Shown: in pieces, positions 33,728 through 41,706 of the stretch
Layout: every line of letters starts with the position of its first letter
Numbering within the stretch: the first letter of the stretch is position 1
Assembly (NCBI GenBank): GCA_002281755.1
Contig: NCHB01000012.1
Span: forward strand, 1-41,706
Direction: 5' to 3'
Length of the DNA: 41,706 bases
From: Sulfurovum sp. 16-42-52
GTDB taxonomy: Bacteria; Campylobacterota; Campylobacteria; Campylobacterales; Sulfurovaceae
Made by a program: the position numbers and the translations under genes
The notes under the pieces: generated by a model
What the model was told of the DNA's origin: nothing
What the model saw: the letters and a program-made list of their open reading frames with translations, nothing else
Databases searched by the model: none

Positions 33728-35560
33728 ATGAAATTCTTTCTACTCGCCCTAAGCCTGTGCCTTACCCTCACCGCTGCCGACATAGACACCAAACTCTATG
33801 AAGGCAACAACACCGTAGCCTACTATAAAGAAGTCGGTAAAGGCATTGACCTTGAACCTTCAAACACCCAAGAAGACAAAGAACGCATCACTGCTGAACG
33901 CAACATCTTGGGTAAGCTTGACTCCTTGCTTGTTTACGAGCCTAAAATAAACGCATTTCCCAAAAAACTTTTGCCTGATGACCAAAATATCAGCATGGAG
34001 AACTATTTTTCTTTTCTTAATGCCCTGACCGATTTCTACACCACACTGGATACCCTCAAAGAAGAAAAACAGGTGATGCTTGCCAAGCTTGAGTACCTCA
34101 AAGAGACGATTGGCAATACCACAGCGGACAACAAACAAAATCTGCTGCTCAATCAACTCGAATATGCCTTTTACAAACTGAAAAAGAAAAACAACACTGC
34201 TTCTACCAAAGCACATAAAGCACTGCTTGTCACAGAGGAAGAACGTTTTGTCTCCAAACTCAAACAAGTCATCTTTGATACCAATGCGTTAGAGAAAAAA
34301 CTCACCGAGCTCAACACCAAATACGCTGCCGTCCTGCAAGAAGAAACCGCGCTCAATATGAGCAAAGAGCGTGAATTGATGTACCGTGAAACACTCTCAG
34401 ATGTCCTCAACAAAAAACTCTCTTCTAACAGCATCGAAAAGATGAATATCTTAACTGCCAAAATCAACCAAACTCTGCTTTTAACCCTTGCGTATGTACA
34501 GAAAAATGAAACCGAAAAAGTGCTAGATCTCTTTCATGGCAGCAAAGAGGACATACAATCACTAGATACCGCGCTACAAAAACACTTTACCTTTAAACGC
34601 ACGATTGTTAAAACGCTGCTTGATAAAGAAGTGGGTGCTGGAACCGTTGCACTCTCGAATGTACAGCAGGGAGCAGAGAGCCTCTATGTCTACACTTACG
34701 AAAAGCTCACAGAACCGCTTTTTGTTTTCAATGAACACGGAATCTCTACGATCGATATCATCACGGTGATTTTTATCTTTATCTTTGGTTTTTTGCTTGC
34801 AGCTTTTTACAAACGCAAGATCATGAAACTGGCAACCAAACATGAAAAGCTCTCTCTTTCCTCAGCCAAGATGATCTCCAACATCGGCTACTATTTTATC
34901 GTACTAGTCACCCTGTTGGTAGCGCTTAAAAGCATCGGGCTTGACCTCTCTAACTTAGGACTCATCGCAGGAGCACTTTCGATCGGTATCGGGTTTGGAT
35001 TACAGACAGTTGTCTCCAACCTTGCTGCCGGCATCATCCTGATGTTTGAGAGAACCATCCGTTTAGGTGACTACATCGAAGTAAGCGACACCATACGCGG
35101 TACGGTAAACGACATGAAAATGCGTTCCACTACCATCACCACCAATGACAACATCGATGTCATAATCCCAAACTCTTCTTTCATTCAAAACAATGTCATC
35201 AACTGGACCTTGGAAAACGACTACAGACGTATCCATATACCATTCTCTGTTGCCTATGGTACAGACAATGACTTGGTTGAAAAGATTATCTTGGATGAAT
35301 TGAAACATTCAGGTATCAATTACATTGAAATGCCGACAAAATATACGACCGTCATCTGGATGACAGGGATGGGAGCAAGTTCTGTGGACTATGAACTGGT
35401 AGTCTGGGTTCGTGGTACCTCTACGCTTAGACCTGCAGGCACAAAGTCGGATTTTTTAAAGTTTCTCTATGTCATACTAAGAAAACATCAAATAGAAATA
35501 CCTTTCCCTCAGATGGATCTGCACATCAGAAACAATCAAACATTGACGTTGGACGCATAA
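33728..35560 (+). CDS. Large MscS-family mechanosensitive channel
   Basis: A 610-residue channel that relieves turgor on osmotic downshift. A signal peptide (MKFFLLALSLCLTLTAA) precedes about 310 residues of helical, coiled-coil-prone periplasmic sequence. Then come membrane helices (about 335-360 and 380-405) and the pore helix LSIGIGFGLQTVVSNLAAG (about 418-436) running into the MscS beta domain (IRLGDYIEVSDTIRGTV, then IIPNSSFIQNNVINWT). The long extra N-terminal part sets it apart from the small MscS and is closer to MscK/YbdG-type designs. The ribosome-binding site is weak. It ends directly against the next ATG. Confidence 0.9.
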   Translation: MKFFLLALSLCLTLTAADIDTKLYEGNNTVAYYKEVGKGIDLEPSNTQEDKERITAERNILGKLDSLLVYEPKINAFPKKLLPDDQNISMENYFSFLNALTDFYTTLDTLKEEKQVMLAKLEYLKETIGNTTADNKQNLLLNQLEYAFYKLKKKNNTASTKAHKALLVTEEERFVSKLKQVIFDTNALEKKLTELNTKYAAVLQEETALNMSKERELMYRETLSDVLNKKLSSNSIEKMNILTAKINQTLLLTLAYVQKNETEKVLDLFHGSKEDIQSLDTALQKHFTFKRTIVKTLLDKEVGAGTVALSNVQQGAESLYVYTYEKLTEPLFVFNEHGISTIDIITVIFIFIFGFLLAAFYKRKIMKLATKHEKLSLSSAKMISNIGYYFIVLVTLLVALKSIGLDLSNLGLIAGALSIGIGFGLQTVVSNLAAGIILMFERTIRLGDYIEVSDTIRGTVNDMKMRSTTITTNDNIDVIIPNSSFIQNNVINWTLENDYRRIHIPFSVAYGTDNDLVEKIILDELKHSGINYIEMPTKYTTVIWMTGMGASSVDYELVVWVRGTSTLRPAGTKSDFLKFLYVILRKHQIEIPFPQMDLHIRNNQTLTLDA

Positions 35561-35818
35561 ATGAACCCCTCATTCGGTGACATCATAGGCATTGGAGGTG
35601 TGTTCATCATTGTCATCGCCTACATCCTGATGCAAATCGACAGGATGGATCCCAAAGGCTTTGCCTTTTCCTTTCTCAATACCGTCGGGGCGGTACTCAT
35701 ACTCATATCTCTCTACTTTGACTGGAATCTTGCCTCGTTTGTGATGGAAGTTATCTGGTTTACTTTGAGTCTTTATGGGACTTTTAAAGCTGGTTTGCGT
35801 ACCAAATCGCATCGTTAA
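35561..35818 (+). CDS. Small membrane protein of the CBU_0592 type
   Basis: An 85-residue protein with three membrane helices (about 7-26, 33-52 and 56-75) and the pattern IGGVFIIVIAYILMQ, SFLNTVGAVLILISLYFDWN and FVMEVIWFTLSLYG seen in the CBU_0592-like family. No function is established. The ATG follows the channel stop with no spacing and no ribosome-binding site, so translation by re-initiation is likely. It ends three bases from the convergent RND pump gene. Confidence 0.75.
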   Translation: MNPSFGDIIGIGGVFIIVIAYILMQIDRMDPKGFAFSFLNTVGAVLILISLYFDWNLASFVMEVIWFTLSLYGTFKAGLRTKSHR

Positions 35819-35821
35819 ATT

Positions 35822-38800
35822 TCACCCCTCATCCCTGCTGGGGTTTATCTTATTGACCACGGCGTAAAGTGCGGGCAGATAGACAAGATTGAGCGCGGTT
35901 CCCCAGAGCAGACCAAAGCCTATGGAGATGGCGATGGGCTGGAGGATGACGGCTTGTCCTGTGGCATAAAAGATAAGCGTAAAGAGCCCCAAAAAGGTGG
36001 TGATGGAAGTGATGAGTATGGGGCGAAGTCTGAGTTTGGCTCTGGTGTAAAAAGCTTCTACATCCCGCGTACCGTGCAAAAAGTCAAGCATGATGATGCC
36101 GTCGTTGATGACAACCCCCGCAAGCCCCAACATCCCGATGATGGAAGTCATAGAAAGATTGACACCCAAGAACAGATGCCCCAACAGTGCACCCAACATA
36201 CTAAAGGGTATCACCGACATCACCATCAATACTGACGAGATTTTAGGGAAGATGAACAGCAACGTGATCAAAATCAAAAAGAGCGCGATAACCAGTGCGC
36301 GCAAAATATCGTTTTTGAATTGGTTGTTTTTTTCATCTTCACCTAAAAGACTCACCCGTACCCCCTGTGCTTTTGCCTCTTCAAGCAGAGGCTTTATCTC
36401 TTTGAGCACTTCTACTGCGGTGGTTTGTTTTTTGTCGATGTTCGCAAAGACCGATTTAACCGCATTGCCGTCTCTTTTTTCTATCTTCTCGTAAGCGCGG
36501 TTCTTTTCGATGTTTACCACATCTGTGAGTTTGACAAAACTACCCTCTGGTGTGGGTATCATGAAGTTCAAAAGCGCGTCTTCAGAGTCTTTGTTGAATG
36601 CTTTGGTACGTATCTCCATCACACCGTTGTCGCCAAAAGTCATGGCTTTACGGCTGTCAAGGAAGTATCCTGAGAGCGTCTGGGCTATCATCCCTTCACT
36701 CAGCCCCAACTGTTCCCCATAGCTGTTGATACGGAGTTTATACTCCATCTTTCCCAGTTGGGCATTGTTGCTTGCGTCTCTTACATGTGGGATGGAGGAA
36801 AGTTTTGCTTCTACTTTTTGCATCGCTTCAGCTATGGCTTCACTCTTTTTGCCGGCAAAATTGATCTGTATATCCGTTTTGATGAGTCCTGGTTTATCTT
36901 CCATCACACCCAGTTCATCCAGTTTGTACTTTTGCATCAGAGGCTCTATCTCTTTTTGCAGTTTTTGTGCCAAATCATAGGTGTGGTCTTTTCGTATTTT
37001 TTCAGGGTCATTAAACTCAAAACTAAAGGTCAACAGAGGATTGAGGTAGGCATCAATGAAGTTTTGTGGTTCCATATCGAACAGCTCAAGGGTGATGTAA
37101 AACATATTGTCCCCTGCTTCATTATCTCCAGAGAGCGCTCTTCGTGAGCCTACTACCGTCGAAGTTGCCTTGAGTGCATACACATCTTTATTTGCCAAAA
37201 CATGTTCTTCCAGCACTTTGGCTATCTTTTGTGTGTCTTCCAGTGTTGTATCGACCGTAGTTTTGCCCGTAATGTAGAGGTAATTTCCGTCAAAAGAGGG
37301 GAAAAACTGAAAATTTAGCATCTTGGCAACAAAGAGTGTGAGGATGGGGATGAGCACTACAAAGGTAAAAAGAAACACTTTTTTGTAGCGAATAACCTTG
37401 TGAAGCAGTCTCTCATAAGCATCTTGAAGCGGCTCCCAGTTCATAAAATTGTTTTGTTTGATGAGCAGTTCTTGCGCATGCAGAGGCAAAAACAAAAAAC
37501 TCTCCACCAAAGAGCCAATGAGTATCATAATCACGGCAATCGGAATCAGGATGATAAAGTTTTTGATCTCACCCGTGAGCATAAACAGCGGTAAAAAGGC
37601 TACGACGGTGGTGAGAGTTGCCAAAGTTACAGGCAAAAGCATCTCTTTTGTGCCCTCAATGACTGCTTTTTTAGGTTCCATGCCTTCGTTAAGAAGTCGT
37701 TGGATATTTTCAGCGACCACCACCGCATCATCTACCACGATACCGATAACGATAAGTCCACCCAGCAAAGAGATGATATTGATGGAGTAACCCGTATAGT
37801 AGATGAAGATAATCCCCACTGCAAAGGCACTGGGGATACCCAAAGTCACCACCGAAGCAATTCGCAGGTTAATCATTAACGCCATGGAGACAAAGACCAA
37901 AATAAGCCCAAACATGAGGTTTGAAATCACCGTGTTAAGCCTGTCTTTAACAGGCTTAGAGGTGTCCTGATAGACATCAAAATACATGTTCGGATACTCT
38001 TTGCTCAAATCATCTTTTGCATAAGCACGAAGTTCTTTAGCAATCTCTATGGCATTGCCCTGCTCTCCTTTTGAGATAAGCAGCGTAATGTTTTTACGTC
38101 CGTTAAAAGTTGAAAGTGTCGTGTTTTGCGGATACATGATCTGCACGCTTGCGACATCTCCCAGCCTTAGCTGTTTATCCCCTACCTTGATGAGACTGGA
38201 TTCCCACTCTTTAACGTCTGCTTTACCATTGACTGTGGAGAGAAAGATATAGTTGCCGTTTTGCTTGATATCACCGATGGGATAGATGTAGGAGAGTTGC
38301 GACACTGCCGCTATCACCGTGGAGGCATCCAGTCCATAGGCTCTTAGGCTCTCTTCATTGAACTGTACGGAGACTTCCTGGTCTGCATCCCCGTATATCT
38401 TTACCTCACTCACATACGGGTTTCTCGCAATCTTAGACTTGATCTCTTTGGCTGTTTCGATAAGTTCACCGCTACTGAGTAAGCTACTTGAAAGCGATAA
38501 ACTTAAAAGCGGACGTACATGATTAAGTATCTGTGCGGTTGGTTCTATCATATCTGTAGGCAAATACTGTCTGCTTCTTGCGATGGCATCTTTGGCTTTG
38601 TTGAGAGCGTCAGTTTTATCGGCATCTTCAGTCAGACTCAGCAAGATGGTAAAAGTACCAGGTTTGATGACTGTCTCTATCTTATCGATACCCTGAATAT
38701 TGCCCAGTTCATCTTCGATATCCCGCACTGCCATTTTGTCAAGGTTTTCGGCACTTGCACCGGCATACACTCCGGTGATAGCAATTTTATCTAAGGCAAT

Positions 38801-38920
38801 CTCCGGGAAAAGTTCTTTGGGGATTTTCTGATACGAGGTGATACCTAAAAAAAGAATGAAAAAAAGTATCGTATGATTGAGACTTTTGTTCTGTGTAAAA
38901 TAATTGATAATGCGCATCAT
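35822..38920 (-). CDS. RND efflux pump, HAE1 (AcrB-like) family
   Basis: A 1,032-residue trimeric-pump subunit with two copies of TM plus periplasmic porter domain. Recognisable are the N-terminal KIPKELFPEIALDKI, the TM4 region IGIVVDDAVVVAENIQRLL with the two adjacent aspartates used for proton relay, and the second-half GLAGVVINDGIIMLDFLHG. The HAE1 look is clear, but no membrane fusion protein or TolC-like gene lies beside it. An AGGGA site precedes the ATG; the next codon is also ATG. The substrate is unknown. Confidence 0.92.
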   Translation of the reverse strand: MMRIINYFTQNKSLNHTILFFILFLGITSYQKIPKELFPEIALDKIAITGVYAGASAENLDKMAVRDIEDELGNIQGIDKIETVIKPGTFTILLSLTEDADKTDALNKAKDAIARSRQYLPTDMIEPTAQILNHVRPLLSLSLSSSLLSSGELIETAKEIKSKIARNPYVSEVKIYGDADQEVSVQFNEESLRAYGLDASTVIAAVSQLSYIYPIGDIKQNGNYIFLSTVNGKADVKEWESSLIKVGDKQLRLGDVASVQIMYPQNTTLSTFNGRKNITLLISKGEQGNAIEIAKELRAYAKDDLSKEYPNMYFDVYQDTSKPVKDRLNTVISNLMFGLILVFVSMALMINLRIASVVTLGIPSAFAVGIIFIYYTGYSINIISLLGGLIVIGIVVDDAVVVAENIQRLLNEGMEPKKAVIEGTKEMLLPVTLATLTTVVAFLPLFMLTGEIKNFIILIPIAVIMILIGSLVESFLFLPLHAQELLIKQNNFMNWEPLQDAYERLLHKVIRYKKVFLFTFVVLIPILTLFVAKMLNFQFFPSFDGNYLYITGKTTVDTTLEDTQKIAKVLEEHVLANKDVYALKATSTVVGSRRALSGDNEAGDNMFYITLELFDMEPQNFIDAYLNPLLTFSFEFNDPEKIRKDHTYDLAQKLQKEIEPLMQKYKLDELGVMEDKPGLIKTDIQINFAGKKSEAIAEAMQKVEAKLSSIPHVRDASNNAQLGKMEYKLRINSYGEQLGLSEGMIAQTLSGYFLDSRKAMTFGDNGVMEIRTKAFNKDSEDALLNFMIPTPEGSFVKLTDVVNIEKNRAYEKIEKRDGNAVKSVFANIDKKQTTAVEVLKEIKPLLEEAKAQGVRVSLLGEDEKNNQFKNDILRALVIALFLILITLLFIFPKISSVLMVMSVIPFSMLGALLGHLFLGVNLSMTSIIGMLGLAGVVINDGIIMLDFLHGTRDVEAFYTRAKLRLRPILITSITTFLGLFTLIFYATGQAVILQPIAISIGFGLLWGTALNLVYLPALYAVVNKINPSRDEG

Positions 38921-38975
38921 CGTGTATGTCCCTTAATGCAGTGCAGCACTTTTACTGGCACCGCCTGTAACGCTA

Positions 38976-39515
38976 TTAAAGTTTTTTCAAATAAGCTGAG
39001 ATGATAAAAATAACCGTGCCATTCACGCGCCCTTGGATGTGCGTCGGATCACCCGCTACCATACGGATATTTTTCACCGTAGTGCCCTGTTTAGCCGTAA
39101 AACCTGCGCCTTTTACCACAAGGTCTTTGATGATGCTCACAGAGTCACCTTCAACTAAAATCGTCCCATTGGCATCCCGTGTTGGCTCTTGTGATTCCGT
39201 TGCCAATCCAGCCTCCGCCCATGCCCTCACGTCATCTTCCAAATAGAGCATATCGAGCTGATCTTGTGCGCCTAGTTGCGTGAGCAGTCTAAACGCCATC
39301 ACTTGCACAGCGGGCACCCCACTCCACATACTGTCATGCAGACAGTTCCAGTGTTTTGCATCTTCTAACGGCGTATCGATGGTAGCAGCGCAGGTGGAGC
39401 AAATGACGATCGCTTCCTCTTTAGGTGCTACGATGTAGGCTTGCAACCCCTCTTGCGCCCCACACAGTTCACAGCATCCGCCGCTTCTTTCTTGTAATGT
39501 TTTATCTAAACTCAT
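38976..39515 (-). CDS. PhnA/YjdM-like zinc-ribbon protein
   Basis: A 179-residue protein. The N-terminal zinc ribbon uses CCELCGA (about 14-20) and CSTCAAT (about 39-45). The C-terminal 70 residues form the conserved PhnA beta-barrel-like domain (ILVEGDSVSIIKDLVVKG, TVKNIRMVAGD, HIQGRVNGT). Despite the historical name, no phosphonate genes lie near it, and its role is unproven. It follows modE by 18 bases with a good AAAGGAAT site, so it is probably co-transcribed with that regulator. Confidence 0.88.
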   Translation of the reverse strand: MSLDKTLQERSGGCCELCGAQEGLQAYIVAPKEEAIVICSTCAATIDTPLEDAKHWNCLHDSMWSGVPAVQVMAFRLLTQLGAQDQLDMLYLEDDVRAWAEAGLATESQEPTRDANGTILVEGDSVSIIKDLVVKGAGFTAKQGTTVKNIRMVAGDPTHIQGRVNGTVIFIISAYLKKL

Positions 39516-39533
39516 TGTATTCCTTTTGTTTTT

Positions 39534-40319
39534 TTATCTGGCAAGCATCACGTCATTTGATTTGACGATGGCAATCACCTCACTGCCCTCTACAAGCCCC
39601 AACTCTTTAAGCGCGCCTGCTGTGATGACCGCCACAACCACATCACCTTCGCCTATGTCTATGACCACTTCGCTATTCACACTCCCCGCACTGATATGAC
39701 TGATGGTCCCCTTTATCTGATTTCTCGCACTCAGTTGCAGAGCACCCGGCAGCGCAAGCATCACCGTACTGGATTTAAAGACAGCCGTGACATCCTCACC
39801 CGTATGTAAATTTAAGTTTTCAACCGCTTGTTTGGTGATAACAGAGACAAGTTTAGCGCCGCTTTTAAGTCTAAGCTCGACCTGTACATTCACCGCACCC
39901 AACTCGATGGACTCCACTTTTCCTTGTATCTGATTTCTTGCTGAGAGTTGCATGGCTAACCTTCCTATGGTTTTAAATTCTCCACTGTGTATGTCTGTCA
40001 CCTGAGAAAGTCTTTGTAAAAAATGTGCATGTTCTGCTCTGAGTATCTCATAGGTTTGCATCAGTTTCCTGCCATACTCCGTGATAGTCGTACCGCCTCC
40101 GTCTTTGCCGCCTGTTTCTCTTTTGACTATGGGTTGGGTTGAGAGCGTGTTCATCGTATCGACCGCTTCCCACGCACTTTTGTAACTCATAGGAACTGCT
40201 TTAGCCGCCTTTATGATAGAGCCGTGCTCTTCTATGGCATGCAGTAAAGCGATGCGCTTCTCGAGCAAAAAAGGCTCACCCAGCATTTCCAATGTCAGTT
40301 TTGATGTCAGTTCCATCAT
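39534..40319 (-). CDS. modE: Molybdate-responsive regulator ModE
   Basis: A 261-residue regulator. The winged helix (about 20-110, with IIKAAKAVPMSYKSAWEAVD and GGKDGGGTTITEYG) is the LysR-like ModE N-terminal domain. Two MOP (molybdate-binding) domains follow, each starting with QLSARNQI(Q/K)G at about 123 and 195. With molybdate bound it usually represses molybdate uptake genes, but none are adjacent here. Two ATGs are in tandem. The second (40316) has the better spacing from GGGGG. A TATAAT at 40340-40345 on this strand is the likely -10. Confidence 0.95.
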   Translation of the reverse strand: MMELTSKLTLEMLGEPFLLEKRIALLHAIEEHGSIIKAAKAVPMSYKSAWEAVDTMNTLSTQPIVKRETGGKDGGGTTITEYGRKLMQTYEILRAEHAHFLQRLSQVTDIHSGEFKTIGRLAMQLSARNQIQGKVESIELGAVNVQVELRLKSGAKLVSVITKQAVENLNLHTGEDVTAVFKSSTVMLALPGALQLSARNQIKGTISHISAGSVNSEVVIDIGEGDVVVAVITAGALKELGLVEGSEVIAIVKSNDVMLAR

Positions 40320-40399
40320 GCCCCCTTCAAAAGGTCACAATTATAACCTTATAGACTTAAAACGCTAGCGTGAGAAGTGCTATAAGCCGATACATTTAT

Positions 40400-40428
40400 T
40401 TGAAAACAGTACTGTATTACAGTACAAT
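40400..40428 (+). promoter_or_regulatory. Promoter and operator palindrome of the decayed YefM/YoeB locus
   Basis: TTGAAA (40400-40405), a 17-base spacer and TACAAT (40423-40428). The spacer holds a perfect 17-base palindrome, GTACTGTA-T-TACAGTAC (40409-40425), in the position expected for an autoregulating antitoxin. The element is intact although the antitoxin it should serve is reduced to 11 codons. Confidence 0.7.
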
Positions 40429-40455
40429 GACTAAAGTAAAACTTTAGGAGTGAGA

Positions 40456-40720
40456 ATGACTTTATCTGTCAATCAATTTAGAGCCATTTAAAGCACTTCG
40501 CCAAAAAGACCAAACGCTGCATAAAAATTTGCAAAAGATTTTAAAACAACTCTTAAGAGAGGATGACCCTTCTACTGGGTATGGCAAGCCTGAAAAACTG
40601 AAACATTCACTAAGTGGATTATGGTCAAGAAGAATATCGCCAAAAGACAGACTTATCTATGCTTTTGATGAAGAGTCTATACATATTTTCGCCATTGGTG
40701 GATACTATGGAGACACATAG
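40456..40720 (+). pseudogene. Decayed YefM/YoeB-type toxin-antitoxin locus
   Basis: An ATG at 40456 with GGAG 4-7 bases upstream begins MTLSVNQFRAI, an evident YefM/Phd antitoxin start, and stops at TAA 40489-40491. From about 40484, in another frame, the sequence encodes FKALRQKDQTLHKNLQKIL and on through GKPEKLKHSLSGLWSRRI and DRLIYAFDEES, the C-terminal 80 residues of a YoeB/Txe toxin, ending at 40720. The toxin's N-terminal strand and most of the antitoxin are missing, as if one deletion joined the two genes. The usual YoeB C-terminal HY is GYYGDT here, so the catalytic histidine also seems lost. A TTG at 40529 could still start a 63-residue fragment. Confidence 0.75.
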
Positions 40721-40792
40721 AGGCATTGGCATAAACTATATCCATCAAAAAAAAATAGACATATTTTTTCAGAAATAGTCAGTCATTTACGG

Positions 40793-40798
40793 TATAAT
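40793..40798 (+). promoter_or_regulatory. Probable -10 element of the orphan membrane-protein gene
   Basis: TATAAT within ACGGTATAATAC, about 80 bases before the ATG at 40881. The leader is A-rich and includes an imperfect GGGACA/TGTTCCC hairpin (40828-40843). No -35 match is seen. Confidence 0.35.
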
Positions 40799-40880
40799 AC
40801 AAACTAAAAAAAGAAAGCAATAGTGACTGGGACAAAATGTTCCCTTGATAAATAATGAGAGGCTATAAGAATAATTTACC

Positions 40881-41351
40881 ATGACCGACAATATCAATAC
40901 GAAACAAGCAAGCGGACTATCCAAATTCAACCTATTATTAATAATAATTATTGGGATATTAGTTGTTTTTATCTATAGCGAACAACAACGATTTAAAAAG
41001 TTTATGTTTAAATCATTGAACTCTATAAACGATATTCAAAAAACAGTAGATTTCTCGTTAACAACAATTCAACAACTTAGTGATGGTTTTATGTTAGTAG
41101 AGGCGTCACAAAAAAAATACTTAACAGGTATACAATTCACTGGTCGTATTATTAATACACAATCTGTAAACCACTCAGATGTAACATTTAATCTTTCAGT
41201 AAACGGTACAAACAAAGAATTTACAATAAAAAAAATTTCATCAGGCAATAGCACATGGTTTAATCTCTATGTACCTGAACTTAGTGTTAAGAATGCAAGA
41301 TATGCAGAGATAAGATATATTAGATCATCAATTTCTTTTTATACAAAATAG
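40881..41351 (+). CDS. Orphan AT-rich membrane-anchored protein, 156 aa
   Basis: A 156-residue protein I do not recognise. Residues about 16-32 (FNLLLIIIIGILVVFIY) make one membrane helix, oriented with a short cytoplasmic start. Residues 33-75 look like a coiled coil (RFKKFMFKSLNSINDIQ onward), and the rest is a strand-rich domain with GIQFTGRIINTQSV and KNARYAEIRYIRSS. The region is clearly more AT-rich than neighbouring genes and the ribosome-binding site is weak, which suggests recent transfer. It lies alone between a decayed toxin locus and a broken gene. Confidence 0.6.
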   Translation: MTDNINTKQASGLSKFNLLLIIIIGILVVFIYSEQQRFKKFMFKSLNSINDIQKTVDFSLTTIQQLSDGFMLVEASQKKYLTGIQFTGRIINTQSVNHSDVTFNLSVNGTNKEFTIKKISSGNSTWFNLYVPELSVKNARYAEIRYIRSSISFYTK

Positions 41352-41358
41352 AACCTCC

Positions 41359-41424
41359 AATAAGGCATTGCACCAGATGGAAATTCCGCTGTGTTCGATT
41401 GCTGCCGGTGAGCTTTTCCTTATT
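41359..41424. repeat. Imperfect hairpin after the orphan gene
   Basis: AATAAGG (41359-41365) pairs with CCTTATT (41418-41424), and CACC (41371-41374) with GGTG (41407-41410), leaving small internal loops and a 32-base top containing a GGAA/TTCC mini-stem. There is no T run, so it is not an intrinsic terminator. The outline recalls integron attC sites, but the AAC/GTT core triplets are absent. The remaining sequence to 41561 shows no gene. Confidence 0.4.
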
Positions 41425-41561
41425 CCCTAAGTCGGAACGTATACAACCGAAAGCCAAAGTAAAACTTAAAACACCAAGATAACAGCTATCACTCTCAAAA
41501 GACAAACCAAGCCTATCAAACCCACACAAAATAGTATATAATCTAAAAAAAGGAGTACAGT

Positions 41562-41621
41562 ATGATACAAGAATTCTTAACAACAGGTCTAGGCGGTGCG
41601 TTGCTACTTAGTCACCCCTGA
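41562..41621 (+). pseudogene. Truncated phasin-like gene (first 16 codons kept)
   Basis: An ATG at 41562 with a perfect AAAGGAG site 6 bases upstream and TATAAT at 41537-41542 starts MIQEFLTTGLGGALLL and then, after SHP, hits TGA at 41619. The kept residues resemble the N-terminus of small phasin-like helical proteins common in this group, in which a charged helix should follow. Strong expression signals feeding a 19-codon frame point to interruption near 41610. Confidence 0.45.
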
Positions 41622-41706
41622 AAAACCAAATCACCTCCCTAAAATAGGCACTTCGGAAGCGATAAAACGGTATAATAACGACCGATAAACATAGTAAACC
41701 CGATAC
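41611..41706. mobile_element. Possible left end of an insertion element, cut by the window edge
   Basis: From about 41611 the sequence no longer continues the phasin-like gene. It starts GTCACCCCTGAAAAACC, includes a + strand TATAAT at about 41672-41677, and runs to the window end without a gene. TTAG at 41608-41611 fits the YTAR target of IS5-type elements. No transposase is visible within the window, so this is a guess from the broken gene and the abrupt change. Confidence 0.3.

Noticed and set aside
41359-41424. Certain attC site or intrinsic terminator
   Set aside because: Core AAC/GTT triplets are missing, and no T run follows either arm, so it is listed only as a hairpin.
1-41706. CRISPR arrays or rRNA genes
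   Set aside because: I saw no regularly spaced repeats and no rRNA-like stretches.

Overview
The window looks like a chromosomal stretch from a free-living or host-associated member of the Campylobacterota (Sulfurimonas/Sulfurovum-like). The pointers are moderately low GC, a RecO that follows the Campylobacter form (N-terminus, LPAH-like and HDD motifs), a Campylobacter-type single-domain globin beside an NssR-like Crp/Fnr regulator, and short intergenic gaps with TATAAT-type -10 boxes and poorly conserved -35 boxes. No species can be named from the sequence alone. Almost all of it is ordinary, densely packed chromosome. The exceptions are three toxin-antitoxin loci (two intact, one decayed) and a disturbed right edge after about 40.4 kb.

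Layout. 0-0.9 kb: tRNA-Leu(CAA) and a small unknown gene closed by an intrinsic terminator. 0.9-3.4 kb (-): HAE3/MMPL-type RND exporter. 3.5-4.2 kb (-): Phd-like antitoxin/PIN toxin with a consensus promoter. 4.3-6.4 kb (+): M29-peptidase-like protein, DUF6714-like protein and HPP membrane protein, translationally coupled. 6.4-7.3 kb (-): BASS/auxin-efflux-type permease. 7.5-10.05 kb (+): tenA-thiD-MFS, tightly coupled. 10.1-12.1 kb (-): DedA protein and an octaheme cytochrome c. 12.2-15.0 kb (+): ArnT-like GT39 transferase, GtrB-like GT2 and GtrA-like flippase, a polyprenyl-phosphate-sugar envelope-modification module. 15.0-17.35 kb (-): a 54-residue membrane protein, nhaA, an ArsC/Spx-like protein and a GyrI-like protein.

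17.4-22.0 kb (-): a long co-directional stress block: AlkC-like glycosylase, MmcQ/YjbR, Ogt, globin, NssR-like regulator, methyltransferase, periplasmic thioredoxin. The globin promoter carries a Fnr-type box centred 41.5 bp upstream of the predicted start of transcription. The regulator has the ExxSR recognition-helix motif expected to read that box and has no cysteine. This suggests a nitrosative-stress circuit next to alkylation-damage repair genes.

22.1-22.8 kb (+): RHH/RelE toxin-antitoxin pair with a perfect TTGACA-17-TATAAT promoter. 22.8-30.2 kb (-): operon gltB, inositol-monophosphatase-like, accD, thiE, hexose-6-phosphate mutarotase. 30.3 kb: divergent promoter region with a perfect 9-bp inverted repeat. 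30.4-35.8 kb (+): recO (with a possible AUC start), mgtE, ChaA-like exchanger, MscS-type channel, small membrane protein. 35.8-38.9 kb (-): HAE1-type RND pump without local partners. 39.0-40.3 kb (-): modE and phnA-like.

40.4-41.7 kb: accessory edge. It holds a YefM/YoeB locus reduced by deletion but keeping its promoter and operator palindrome, an AT-rich orphan membrane protein, an imperfect hairpin, and a phasin-like gene cut after 16 codons by sequence that may be the left end of an insertion element.
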